Source: Aphis gossypii
Taxonomy: Eukaryota; Arthropoda; Insecta; Hemiptera; Aphididae
Direction of reading: 5' to 3'
Assembly (NCBI RefSeq): GCF_020184175.1
Contig: NC_065530.1
Coordinates: forward strand, 39,657,260 to 39,721,259
Length of the DNA: 64,000 bases
The notes under the pieces were generated by a model, which was not told the DNA's origin, ran no database searches, and worked only from the letters and a program-made list of their open reading frames with translations. Below, one piece after another: positions 22,101 through 33,300 of the stretch (position 1 is the stretch's first letter; each line of letters starts with the position of its first letter). Both the position numbers and the translations under genes were made by a program.

Positions 22101-25100
22101 CACCTTAAGTTTACGTCGAAGTATGATTTAGAACAATAATTATGTGGAATATTTCCGAATTTAATGTGAAACTCCAAGAAATACTGTTTTTTTGAAAAAA
22201 TCAATTTATGTGTAATACTTGGCGAAGGAGTAAGTTTTCAGATTCGAAATTTCACATAAGTGATCTAATACGTTGACCAATGAATTTAAATACATAAAAA
22301 TGTAAAAAATGTCAAATTATTTTTTTCTTACTGGGTCCACAGCTACTTGTTGATAGATTTTTCTAAAAAAACTAGTTTACGTATTTTTCGCAGTGTATAA
22401 TAAGAGCCATCATTTTTCAAACACATTGTACACCTTAATTTACGTCGAAATATGATTTAGAACAATAATTATGTGGAATATTTCCGAATTTAATGTGAAA
22501 CTCCAAGAAATACTGTTTTTTTGAAAAAATCAATTTATGTGTAATACTTGGCGAAGGAGTAAGTTTTCAGATTCGAAATTTCACATAAATGATCTAATAC
22601 GTTGACCAATGAATTTAAATACATAAAAATGTATAAAATGTCAAATTTATTTTTCTTACTTGGTCCACAGCTACTTGTTGATAGATTTTTCTAAAAAACT
22701 TAAAAACTAGTTTTACGTATTTTTCGCAGTGTAAAATAAGAGCCATCATTTTTCAAACACATTGTACACCTTAAGTTTACGTCGAAGTATGATTTAGAAC
22801 AATAATTATGTGGAATATTTCCGAATTTAATGTGAAACTCAAGAAATACTGTTTTTTTGAAAAAATCAATTTATGTGTAATACTTGGCGAAGGAGTAAGT
22901 TTTCAGATTCGAAATTTCACATAAATGATCTAATACGTTGACCAATGAATTTAAATATATAAAAATGTATAAAATGTCAAATTTATTTTTCTTACTTGGT
23001 CCACAGCTACTTGTTGATAGATTTTTCTAAAAAAACTAGTTTTACGTATTTTTCGCAGTGTAAAATAAGAGCCATCATTTTTCAAACACATTGTACACCT
23101 TAAGTTTACGTCGTCGAAGTATGATTTAGAACAATAATTATGTGGAATATTTCCGAATTTAATGTGAAACTCAAAGAATACTGTTTTTTTGAAAAAATCA
23201 ATTTATGTGTAATACTTGGCGAAGGAGTAAGTTTTCAGATTCGAAATTTCACATAAATGATCTAATACGTTGACCAATGAATTTAAATACATAAAAATGT
23301 AAAAAATGTCAAATTTTTTTTTCTTACTGGTCCACAGCTACTTGTTGATAGATTTTTCTAAAAAACTAGTTTTACGTATTTTTCGCAGTGTATAATAAGA
23401 GCCATCATTTTTCAAACACATTGTACACCTTAAGTTTACGTCGAAGTATGATTTAGAACAATAATTATGTGGAATATTTCCGAATTTAATGTGAAACTCA
23501 AAGAAATACTGTTTTTTTGAAAAAATCAATTTATGTGTAATACTTGGCGAAGGAGTAAGTTTTCAGATTCGAATTTCACATAAATGATCTAATACGTTGA
23601 CCAATGAATTTAAATAATAAAAATGTATAAAATGTCAAATTTGTTTTTCTTACTTGGTCCACAGCTACTTGTTGATAGATTTTTCTAAAAAACTAGTTTT
23701 ACGTATTTTTCGCAGTGTAAAATAAGAGCCATCATTTTTCAAACACATTGTACACCTTAAGTTTACGTCGAAGTATGATTTAGAACAATAATTATGTGGA
23801 ATATTTCCGAATTTAATGTGAAACTCAAAGAAATACTGTTTTTTTGAAAAAATCAATTTATGTGTAATACTTGGCGAAGGAGTAAGTTTTCAGATTCGAA
23901 TTTCACATAAATGATCTAATACGTTGACCAATGAATTTAAATACATAAAAATGTATAAAATGTCAAATTTATTTTTCTTACTTGGTCCACAGCTACCTAC
24001 TTGTTGATAGATTTTTCTAAAAAAACTAGTTTTACGTATTTTTCGCAGTGTAAAATAAGAGCCATCATTTTTCAAACACACATGTACACCTTAAGTTTAC
24101 GTCGAAGTATGATTTAGAACAATAATTATGTGGAATATTTCCGAATTTAATGTGAAACTCAAAGAAATACTGTTTTTTTGAAAAAATCAATTTGTGTAAT
24201 ACTTGGCGAAGGAGTAAGTTTTCAGATTCGAAATTTCACATAAATGATCTAATACGTTGACCAATGAATTTAAATATATAAAAATGTATAAAATGTCAAA
24301 TTTATTTTTCTTACTTGGTCCACAGCTACTTGTTGATAGATTTTTCTAAAAAAAGTTTTTTACGTATTTTTCGCAGTGTAAAATAAGAGCCATCATTTTT
24401 CAAACACATTGTACACCTTAAGTTTACGTCGAAGTATGATTTAGAACAATAATTATGTGGAATATTTCCGAATTTAATGTGAATTTCCAAGAAATACTGT
24501 TTTTTTTGAAAAAATCAATTTATGTGTAATACTTGGCGAAGGAGTAAGTTTTCAGATTCGAAATTTCACATGAATGATCTAATCTTTGACCAATGAATTT
24601 AAATACATAAAAATGTAAAAAATGTCAAATTTATTTTTCTTACTGGGTCCTCAGCTACTTGTTGATAGATTTTTCTAAAAAACTAGTTTTACGTATTTTT
24701 CGCAGTGTAAAATAAGAGCCATCATTTTTTAAACACATTGTACACCTTAAGTTTACGTCGAAGTATGATTTAGAAAAATGATTATGTGGAATATTTCCGA
24801 ATTTAATGTGAAACTCAAAGAAATACTGTTTTTTTGAAAAAATCAATTTATGTGTAATACTTGGCGAAGGAGTAAGTTTTCAGATTCGAAATTTCACATA
24901 AATGATCTAATACGTTGACCAATGAATTTAAATATATAAAAATGTAAAAAATGTCAAATTTATTTTTCTTACTTGGTCCACAGCTACTTGTTGATAGATT
25001 TTTCTAAAAAAACTAGTTTTACGTATTTTTCGCAGTGTAAAATAAGAGCCATCATTTTTCAAACACATTGTACACCTTAATTTACGTCGAAGTATGATTT

Positions 25101-28100
25101 AGAACAATAATTATGTGGAATATTTCCGAATTTAATGTGAAACTCAAAGAAATACTGTTTTTTTGAAAAAATCAATTTATGTGTAATACTTGGCGAAGGA
25201 GTAAGTTTTCAGATTCGAAATTTCACATAAATGATCTAATACGTTGACCAATGAATTTAAATACATAAAAATGTAAAAAATGTCAAATTTTTTTTCTTAC
25301 TGGGTCCACAGCTACTTGTTGATAGATTTTTCTAAAAAAACTAGTTTTACGTATTTTTCGCAGTGTATAATAAGAGCCATCATTTTTCAAACACATTGTA
25401 CACCTTAAGTTTACGTCGAAGTATGATTTAGAACAATAATTATGTGGAATATTTCCGAATTTAATGTGAAACTCAAAGAAATACTGTTTTTTTGAAAAAA
25501 TCAATTTATGTGTAATACTTGGCGAAGGAGTAAGTTTTCAGATTCGAAATTTCACATAAATGATCTAATACGTTGACCAATGAATTTAAATAAATAAAAA
25601 TGTATAAAATGTCAAATTTGTTTTTCTTACTTGGTCCACAGCTACTTGTTGATAGATTTTTCTAAAAAAACTAGTTTTACGTATTTTTCGCAGTGTAAAA
25701 TAAGAGCCATCATTTTTCAAACACATTGTACACCTTAAGTTTACGTCGAAGTATGATTTAGAACAATAATTATGTGGAATATTTCCGAATTTAATGTGAA
25801 ACTCAAAGAAATACTGTTTTTTTGAAAAAATCAATTTATGTGTAATACTTGGCGAAGGAGTAAGTTTTCAGATTCGAAATTTCACATAAATGATCTAATA
25901 CGTTGACCAATGAATTTAAATACATAAAAATGTATAAAATGTCAAATTTATTTTTCTTACTTGGTCCACAGCTACTTGTTGATAGATTTTTCTAAAAAAA
26001 CTAGTTTTACGTATTTTTCGCAGTGTAAAATAAGAGCCATCATTTTTCAACACATTGTACACCTTAAGTTTACGTCGAAGTATGATTTAGAACAATAATT
26101 ATGTGGAATATTTCCGAATTTAATGTGAAACTCAAAGAAATACTGTTTTTTTGAAAAAATCAATTTATATGTAATACTTGGCGAAGGAGTAAGTTTTCAG
26201 ATTCGAAATTTCACATAAATGATCTAATACGTTGACCAATGAATTTAATACATAAAAATGTATAAAATGTCAAATTTATTTTTCTTACTTGGTCCACAGC
26301 TACCTACTTGTTGATAGATTTTTCTAAAAAAACTAGTTTTACGTATTTTTCGCAGTGTAAAATAAGAGCCATCATTTTTCAAACACATTGTACACCTTAA
26401 GTTTACGTCGAAGTATGATTTAGAACAATAATTATGTGGAATATTTCCGAATTTAATGTGAAACTCAAAGAAATACTGTTTTTTTGAAAAAATCAATTTA
26501 TGTGTAATACTTGGCGAAGGAGTAAGTTTTCAGATTCGAATTTCACATAAATGATCTAATACGTTGACCAATGAATTTAATATATAAAAATGTATAAAAT
26601 GTCAAATTTATTTTTCTTACTTGGTCCACAGCTACTTGTTGATAGATTTTTCTAAAAAAACTAGTTTTACGTATTTTTCGCAGTGTAAAATAAGAGCCAT
26701 CATTTTTCAAACACATTGTACACCTTAAGTTTACGTCGAAGTATGATTTAGAACATAATTATGTGGAATATTTCCGAATTTAATGTGAATTTCCAAGAAA
26801 TACTGTTTTTTTGAAAAAATCAATTTATGTGTAATACTTGGCGAAGGAGTAAGTTTTCAGATTCGAATTTCACATGAATGATCTAATTCTTTGACCAATG
26901 ATTTAAATACATAAAAATGTAAAATTGTCAAATTTATTTTTCTTACTGGTCCTCAGCTACTTGTTGATAGTTTTTCTAAAAAAACTATTTTTACGTATTT
27001 TTCGCATGTGTAAATCCCATGACAATAAAGATAATAGGTCCATATTTAAATACATTAAAAGCCATCATTTTTTAAACACATTTACACCTTAATTTACGTC
27101 GAAGTATGATTTAGAAAATATTATGTGGAATATTTCCGAATTTAATGTGAAACTCAAGAAATACTGTTTTTTTGAAAAAATCAATTTATGTGTAATACTT
27201 GGCGAAGGAGTAAGTTTTCAGATTCGAAATTTCACATAAATGATCTAATACGTTGACCAATGAATTTAAATATATAAAAATGTAAAAATGTCAATTTATT
27301 TTTCTTACTTGGTCCACAGCTACTTGTTGATAGATTTTTCTAAAAAAACTAGTTTTACGTATTTTTCGCAGTGTAAAAAAGAGGCCATCATTTTTCAAAC
27401 ACATTGTACACCTTAAGTTTACGTCGAAGTATGATTTAGAACAATAATTATGTGGAATATTTCCGAATTTAATGTGAAACTCAAAGAAATACTGTTTTTT
27501 TGAAAAAATCAATTTATGTAATACTTGGCGAAGGAGTAAGTTTACAGATTCGAAATTTCACATAAATGATCTAATACGTTGACCAATGAATTTAATACAT
27601 AAAAATGTATAAAATGTCAAATTTATTTTTCTTACTTGGTCCACAGCTACTTGTTGATAGATTTTTCTAAAAAAACTAGTTTTACGTATTTTTCGCAGTG
27701 TAAAATAAGAGCCATCATTTTTCAAACACATTGTACACCTTAAGTTTACGTCGAAGTATGATTTAGAACAATAATTATGGAATATTTCCGAATTTAATGT
27801 GAAACTCAAAGAAATACTGTTTTTTTGAAAAAATCAATTTATGTGTAATACTTGGCGAAGGAGTAAGTTTTCAGATTCGAAATTTCACATAAATGATCTA
27901 ATACGTTGACCAATGAATTTAAATACATAAAAATGTATAAAATGTCAATTTATTTTTCTTACTTGGTCCACAGCTACCTACTTGTTGATAGATTTTTCTA
28001 AAAAAACTAGTTTTACGTATTTTTTGCAGTGTAAAATAAGAGCCATCATTTTTCAAACACATTGTACACCTTAAGTTTACGTCGAAGTATGATTTAGAAC

Positions 28101-28945
28101 AATAATTATGTGGAATATTTCCGAATTTAATGTGAAACTCAAAGAAATACTGTTTTTTTGAAAAAATCAATTTATGTGTAATACTTGGCGAAGGAGTAAG
28201 TTTTCAGATTCGAAATTTCACATAAATGATCTAATACGTTGACCAATGAATTTAAATATATAAAAATGTATAAAATGTCAAATTTATTTTTCTTACTTGG
28301 TCCACAGCTACTTGTTGATAGATTTTTCTAAAAAAACTAGTTTTACGTATTTTTCGCAGTGTAAAATAAGAGCCATCATTTTTCAAACACATTGTACACC
28401 TTAAGTTTACGTCGAAGTATGATTTAGAACAATAATTATGTGGAATATTTCCGAATTTAATGTGAATTTCCAAGAAATACTGTTTTTTTGAAAAAATCAA
28501 TTTATGTGTAATACTTGGCGAAGGAGTAAGTTTTCAGATTCGAAATTTCACATGAATGATCTAATTCATTGACCAATGAATTTAAATACATAAAAATGTA
28601 AAAAATGTCAAATTTATTTTTCTTACTGGGTCCTCAGCTACTTGTTGATAGATTTTTCTAAAAAAACTAGTTTTACGTATTTTTCGCAGTGTAAAATAAG
28701 AGCCATCATTTTTTAAACACATTGTACACCTTAAGTTTACGTCGAAGTATGATTTAGAAAAATGATTATGTGGAATATTTCCGAATTTAATGTGAAACTC
28801 AAAGAAATACTGTTTTTTTGAAAAAATCAATTTATGTGTAATACTTGGCGAAGGAGTAAGTTTTCAGATTCGAAATTTCACATAAATGATCTAATACGTG
28901 ACCAATGAATTTAAATACATAAAAATGTAAAAAATGTCAAATGAT
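13121..28945. repeat. Satellite array, block 3 (about 48 monomers of about 330 bp)
   Basis: An uninterrupted head-to-tail array; adjacent full monomers are spaced 330 bp (for example 13315, 13645; 14634, 14964; 28252, 28582). Variant sites mark monomer types: CTTGGTCC or GGGTCC, GTAAAATAAG or GTATAATAAG, AACTCCAAG or AACTCAAAG, and presence or absence of CTTAAAAA before CTAG. These types recur in ordered groups, so there is higher-order structure, clearest at 23900-28860. Homology fades at 28943-28990 into unique sequence. I know no family match. The size, tandem order and homogeneity fit a centromeric, pericentromeric or other heterochromatic satellite, which is inference. Confidence 0.95.
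27013..27054. other. 42-bp foreign insertion in one satellite monomer
   Basis: Between GTGTAAA and TAAAAGCCATC one monomer holds about 42 extra bases (TCCCATGACAATAAAG...) not found in any other monomer. The same monomer carries many more point changes and deletions than its neighbours. Confidence 0.7.
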
Positions 28946-30050
28946 GTGTTTTTCTTACTCAGTCTACTACTATTTTTTTAGTTTTACAGTGCTCTTTAAT
29001 AGTTTAATTTTAATGTATACTTATTAGACAACATCCTCACCCGTTGACAATTCCTTGACCTGCTGAATGTAGATATAAGTGGGAAGTAAAGAAGTTCCTC
29101 AGATCATAATAATTTTGTTATGATGTTCTTATTTTGTTATATTTTTATATCATATTATATTATATATTAGTATTTATTACACTACTGTAGTTGGCAATGT
29201 GTTAAACGTCAATCATTAATTTACTACTACCATTATCATTTTCTATATTCACGTCAACCGTTGTTAGAAATATAATCTACTGTCATAGCATGTAGAGGGA
29301 TTCGCCAAATGCATTTAACAATGTGCTTATTTAAATTTTGATTCTTGGAATTTTTAAGTTTACATGATTCCATTCTATTTTATCAATTATACTATGAATT
29401 TTATTGTAAGCTACTAAGCTTCTTAGGGATAATATTTTGTTGTATTAATAATGGTTTGGACTGGGAATAGGATGAGGAGTTATGATTATTTGGAAATTTT
29501 AGCAATTATTATTAATCAACATTGTATTTTAATAATTCTTAAAATTTATCCGATTGGTACTAAAATCAACTCTTACACGCATTTTGTACTTTATGCAATA
29601 TCAGTGTCACTTGATAATATCCTTATGTTTAAATTATGAGTGTTCATTTAAAAGCTATTCATTTTAATTTATATTTAATGATTTCCAAAATAAAAAAAAT
29701 ATTTACATGTTCTTTTAATAATTTACTGTAAAATGGTATGTTGTCGTTTGAAAAAATAAGTGGTTTGTATTTCTACTCATTTTTAATGTTTCAAACAAAA
29801 TGTGTTAAGATATAGGCGTTTTCCTTAAGTATATGTAAAAAGTTACAATAATGTTTGAACTATAATGTATTATTATCAAAAAATAAAATGATGATAATGT
29901 ACATTATCGGTGAACCACTCTGTATACTATAACAGTGTTGCGAGTTCCATGTGTGATGTATAATATTATGCATCACGAGTTATCGCGTTTTGTATGGCTG
30001 CGGGCGCGATCGACACCCACAACGGCTGCGCTAAAAAATAATAATGATCT
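28946..30050. other. Intergenic DNA between satellite and amnionless gene
   Basis: Unique AT-rich sequence. The first 50 bases still show weak resemblance to a decayed monomer (TTTTTCTTACTCAGTC). No open frame with coding character was seen. The base composition becomes CpG-rich from about 29990, leading into the gene promoter. Confidence 0.6.
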
Positions 30051-30254
30051 ATGATAGGCCGTTCAGTATTCGCAGATCGTCCGAGCAGGCCAAGTCGATA
30101 ACATTCGAACCGCGCCGCGCCCAAATATAACAACAATAAAAATTATAATTTTTTTAATAATAATTAATGTGTCGACGTGTAAGTCGTACTTGTCGCAGTC
30201 TCTGTTGCAGCCCCTAATTCTGTTGCAGTCGTTGCGATCGTAACCTACAAAAAG
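29990..30254 (+). promoter_or_regulatory. CpG-rich promoter and 5' UTR of the amnionless homologue
   Basis: A local CpG-rich stretch (GGGCGCGATCGACACCC and onward) directly upstream of the start codon. TCAGTA at 30063-30068 fits the arthropod initiator, with A+1 at 30065. AGTCG lies about 29 bases downstream, close to but one base off the usual position of a downstream promoter element. No TATA box is obvious. The exact transcription start is inferred. Confidence 0.4.
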
Positions 30255-30303
30255 ATGCGGTCGACAGCGATCGTCGTGATGGCAGCTCTCCAGTTGTTTT
30301 CAG
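30255..30303 (+). CDS. amnionless homologue exon 1 (signal peptide)
   Basis: Encodes MRSTAIVVMAALQLFS plus one base of the next codon. It has a short basic start and a hydrophobic core, as expected of a secretory signal. The donor is GTGCGC at 30304. The context AAAGATG is acceptable for an insect start, and this is the only Met that gives a signal peptide spliced in phase to exon 2. Confidence 0.8.
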
Positions 30304-33300
30304 GTGCGCCCCGTGCATAAGTTGTCGGTATATTATAAAACGAAAATCGGCTCGCATTACATCAATGTTATAATTTTTTGTCATTTAGTTAGTGAATTGT
30401 CACGTAATTGTTGCTTGTAATATAAATTGAACTCGGGAGTTTTAAAAGTCAAAATTGATAAAATACTCGCAAATCAAAAAATCTTAAGTCTGTCAACGAT
30501 ATTATTAGGTAGGTAGGTAAGCAAAAAGCCATTATTCGCAAATTGAAATTCAAAAATTATGACTATTCATTATTTACAAAACAATATCTAAGTATAGAGC
30601 ATGTATTATATAATATTGATAATTATATTTTCAAACGATCGAACAATTCGGAACTCGGCATAGCCGTAAAAATAAATATTTTCGGCAAGTACCTACTCTC
30701 GAAGATAGGTCAACACCATACTGTTAAAACGTTTTTGGACACTTTTTGACTTATTATTAATCTCTATCGACTTATCGGCTATAACACGCAGCTGCCAAGC
30801 ACAATATGACGTCTTACGCGTAAACCATTTTACAAGGACATTCCGACCGATACGGATTAATATAATTTTTTGATAATATTTGCGTTGTTTTAAATAATTA
30901 TTTCCCTACACGAACCGTTTGCAGGCGAAGCCGTGGCCGGCGGCGTGGCCAAGCGGTGGACGCCCGACGTGGACTTCGAAGCGCCGCGCAACTGGGACGC
31001 GGGACACGTCCCGTCGTCCGTGGACGTGGCCGTGTTCCAGGAGGACACTTGGTCCCGGTGGTGGTGCCGGCCGCCGGTGTGGACGTGTGCGAGATCGTGT
31101 TGCCCGTCAACGGTCAGCTGATCTTGGAGCCCAACGCCCGCTTGGGCATCTCCGCGTCGTCCCAAGCGATGGGCGGTTGTACGGGACAGAGTGAGTAATA
31201 ATACAATATAATTAATTGTTATTATTATTATGCAAAGTGGCGATCAAACTTTTCGTTTAGCGCATCCTGTGTAGCGTGTGCACGTCGCATTTGAATGTTG
31301 GCGACGGAACAGTCGTCACCCGTAGGACCGAACTGTACAAAACGTTACGTCGGTAAATTATTGTTATGAACGTTTTTGTCTGTCTGTATTTTAATTTCTC
31401 TCAACTCCGTACGATTACGGGTCTTTTGGCTTCTGGAGATTTAACTTTAAGTTTAAGTCAACGCCGAGGAAGTTAAGCTATAAATTAATAACTATAACAA
31501 ACGGTTGTAATATATTCCTATTGTTTAGGTAACTCTAAATGATTTAAATATGAATACTGTGATAAATATGAACTTCATTCAGTCTAAGAGAGGTTAGTTA
31601 GTTTTTGTAAATACCTCCTGCGTCGCATCCATATAGTGATTTAATTTTTTTTTTTTTTTTTTTTTTTTTTAATAACAACTAAATAAATATTTAGTTAAAT
31701 GTGCGTTTTACTATAATCACTTTTTATTACAACGACCAACCGTATTTCCTTATAAGCAGTCATACATTAAAAAAATTAATATTATATACTTTGAAATTTA
31801 TCAGAACCAAGAAATTCAGAATCACAATCATAATAAATGCATTATTAAATAATAAAAAGAAGTGAGCATGTTTAATAAATCACCCTATAATTGGTAGAAA
31901 ATGACTTACAAAATAATGCATAAAAGTTTGATCTATATTTATTGTACATAATAATTTATTATAATCGTAAAATTTTAAAACCAATATTTTTCAACATAGT
32001 TAATGTATGCATGACATTTCATGTAATTAAACTCACTCGTTTATCGTGTATTATTTTTAAAATGAATGATTAATGACAATTGACAGACAACAAAAATGCT
32101 CTGAACTGAATAAAAAAATAACCATAAAATGTCCTCTTGTGTAAAAACTAAATATTCGTTAAAAAAATGTATTGAATAATAGTTTTGGGTGATAACATTG
32201 TAAATATTCTATTCTACTAAAGATAAACTTAAGTAAAACAATAATATAATAATATTTATGCATACAAATATTATTTTAATCTTTTTTAAATGATTTAATT
32301 TAATAATATTTATTTTTTATTATTTTTAATTATTCTTATGGAAATAAAACGAAAAGAAATAATACTAAAACATCTGTGTAGTGTGTACATATCATTCAAT
32401 GAAGCAGTGCTACATTGTACCTATGCTTTGTCTTAATAATTATCAAATAAAGAAAAATATATTATGTGAATATTCGAAAAAAATATGCACCAATAAATAT
32501 TATACAATAATATACGAGTACAATACGGCGCTTTATATACCTCAAGTCATAAATATTATGCAAAATGCATTCTATACATACTAGAAGTGTAACGCGACAA
32601 AAATGTTAACAGAACTTATTAATTCCATTATAAGTCCATAATACATAATAATAAAACCTGAAATTAAAATCATTAAATGTTTCATTAAACGTCTTGTTTA
32701 TGTCCCGATTTACAAAAAATTGTTTCTTTTATCTAATATTTTATGTTGATTGTATTTACTTATTAATAAATAATAGTTATAATATACAATATTTAATTAA
32801 TAATATTATGTATATTTTAATACATATATTAGTATACAATCAACATCAATGTATTTTTTTTATTGTAATGACACTCCCTTGCATAAACTTGTTGGGGGGA
32901 GCAGCAAAACTAATTTTTTTATTCCTTGATCGAATTTTAATTTATTTCTCCACTTTTATGTATGTTCAGTACTTTTAACTGGTAACTTTGTTAACTTTGT
33001 CATTATTACATATTTTCAGCTGTGATGTTTAAACAAAACGCCCCGATGGAATGGGTGGATCCGGACAACTGGTCGAGTGAAAATATTAACATAGCAACGC
33101 CACACGTGGAACGGATACCTTGCGTACACGATACCGTCGTGTTTAACCCTGGTCATTCATTTTCGGTCATCGTGCCCGACGTTCCAATCACCATTGGATC
33201 AATGAAGTACGGGAACCAAGTGAGTTCGATTCGGCTGCTATCGTGAGCTTTCGTTTAAAAATTTATGCTTAATAGCAATTGTTATTCGTATGATTGCAAC

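Noticed and set aside
3239..28830. Repeated minus-strand open frames of 60-83 codons in the satellite monomers
   Set aside because: They recur only because the monomer recurs. Many copies carry one-base indels that break the frame, there is no conserved start context or domain, and composition is that of the surrounding AT-rich repeat.
1945..28945. CRISPR array
   Set aside because: The repeats are contiguous monomers of about 330 bp without unique spacers, in a eukaryotic sequence.
30890..31165. Antisense frames over amnionless exon 2
   Set aside because: They are shadows of a GC-rich exon; the plus-strand reading has family motifs and splice sites.
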